Positions 7,343-7,428 of a DNA stretch of 7,428 nt are shown here, piece by piece. The notes beneath the pieces were generated by a model. It saw only the letters and a list, made by a program, of their open reading frames with translations. It did no database searches and was not told the origin of the DNA. This DNA comes from JABMMZ01 sp044368575 (GTDB lineage Bacteria; Bacteroidota; Bacteroidia; NS11-12g; UBA955): positions 1-7,428 of the forward strand of contig JBIPPH010000057.1 in NCBI GenBank assembly GCA_044368575.1. Direction: 5' to 3'. The translations under genes were made by a program, and so were the position numbers. Each line of letters starts with the position of its first letter. Position 1 is the first letter of the stretch.

Positions 7343-7350
7343 TACTTTTG
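7343..7350 (+). promoter_or_regulatory. Bacteroidota -7 promoter element (TAnnTTTG) for pheS
   Basis: TACTTTTG matches the Bacteroidota primary-sigma -7 consensus TAnnTTTG exactly. It ends four bases before the pheS ATG, so transcription would begin at or next to the start codon, giving a leaderless or nearly leaderless message. No TTTG -33 element is found at the usual spacing; the nearest, 7311-7314, is 28 bases upstream, which is too far. The element could therefore be fortuitous. Confidence 0.4.
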
Positions 7351-7354
7351 TGAT

Positions 7355-7428
7355 ATGCTTGATAAGATTGAACAATTAAAAACAAAAGTCAATACTTACA
7401 CTATTCAATCTAAAGAAGATTTAGAAAA
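7355..7428 (+). CDS. pheS: Phenylalanine--tRNA ligase alpha subunit, N-terminal start only
   Basis: The gene starts at ATG 7355 and leaves the window after 24 codons. The peptide MLDKIEQLKTKVNTYTIQSK followed by EDLE is a charged helical segment that resembles the start of Bacteroidota PheS proteins (MLxKIxxLxxEVxxFxxxxxEELExFRxxYLGKKG), the coiled-coil arm that contacts tRNA-Phe. PheS pairs with PheT to charge tRNA-Phe. The catalytic core lies outside the window, so the identification rests on this short N-terminus. A TAnnTTTG element lies directly upstream and the gap before it separates this gene from the preceding convoy. Confidence 0.7.
   Translation, partial: MLDKIEQLKTKVNTYTIQSKEDLE

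Noticed and set aside
7318..7353. Eleven-residue micro-ORF MMALKKFNLLL ending two bases before the pheS ATG
   Set aside because: It overlaps the TAnnTTTG element, has a single Phe so is a poor attenuation leader, and no start signal supports it.
6953..7354. CRISPR array, insertion sequence, riboswitch or T-box upstream of pheS
   Set aside because: No regularly spaced repeats, no terminal inverted repeats or transposase, and no recognisable T-box or riboswitch core in the gap.

Overview
The window looks like a piece of a Bacteroidota chromosome with low GC. The reasons are a secreted protein ending in a type B (CHU_C / gliding-motility-associated) type IX secretion C-terminal domain, a paired M16 peptidase in the style of that phylum, a Big_5-type lipoprotein with a GGGP tail after the lipobox, a TAnnTTTG promoter element, and little sign of Shine-Dalgarno sequences. 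I cannot name the genus.

Layout: all genes lie on the + strand. Bases 1-6952 form one tightly packed convoy that enters from the left: the C-terminal end of an M16 peptidase, a second M16 protein without the zinc motif, a large secreted T9SS protein, ybeY (16S rRNA maturation), mnmG (tRNA U34 modification) and an Ig-like lipoprotein. Every junction overlaps (4, 17, 4, 1 and 4 bases), so co-transcription and translational coupling are likely. No internal promoter is evident. Bases 6953-7354 are a roughly 400-base, very AT-rich gap, and pheS begins at 7355 and runs off the right edge.

The part most worth attention is a set of signals that may mark a chromosome-origin-proximal region. A near-perfect ParB-binding parS palindrome sits on the ybeY/mnmG junction. 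About 3.4 kb further on, the AT-rich gap before pheS holds four DnaA-box-like 9-mers in the same orientation, a short DnaA-trio-like TAG/TAA run, and a 34-base almost pure A+T stretch. GC content falls from about 34% to about 22% inside the lipoprotein gene and stays low to pheS. Each item is modest alone; together they make 'parS plus candidate oriC' a concrete, testable hypothesis. The main argument against it is that genes on both sides point the same way.

Functionally the convoy mixes two translation-quality genes (ybeY, mnmG) with envelope and secreted proteins (M16 pair, T9SS cargo, lipoprotein). I see no shared pathway; the arrangement looks like a housekeeping operon carrying envelope passengers. 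I found no mobile element, CRISPR array, tRNA or rRNA.
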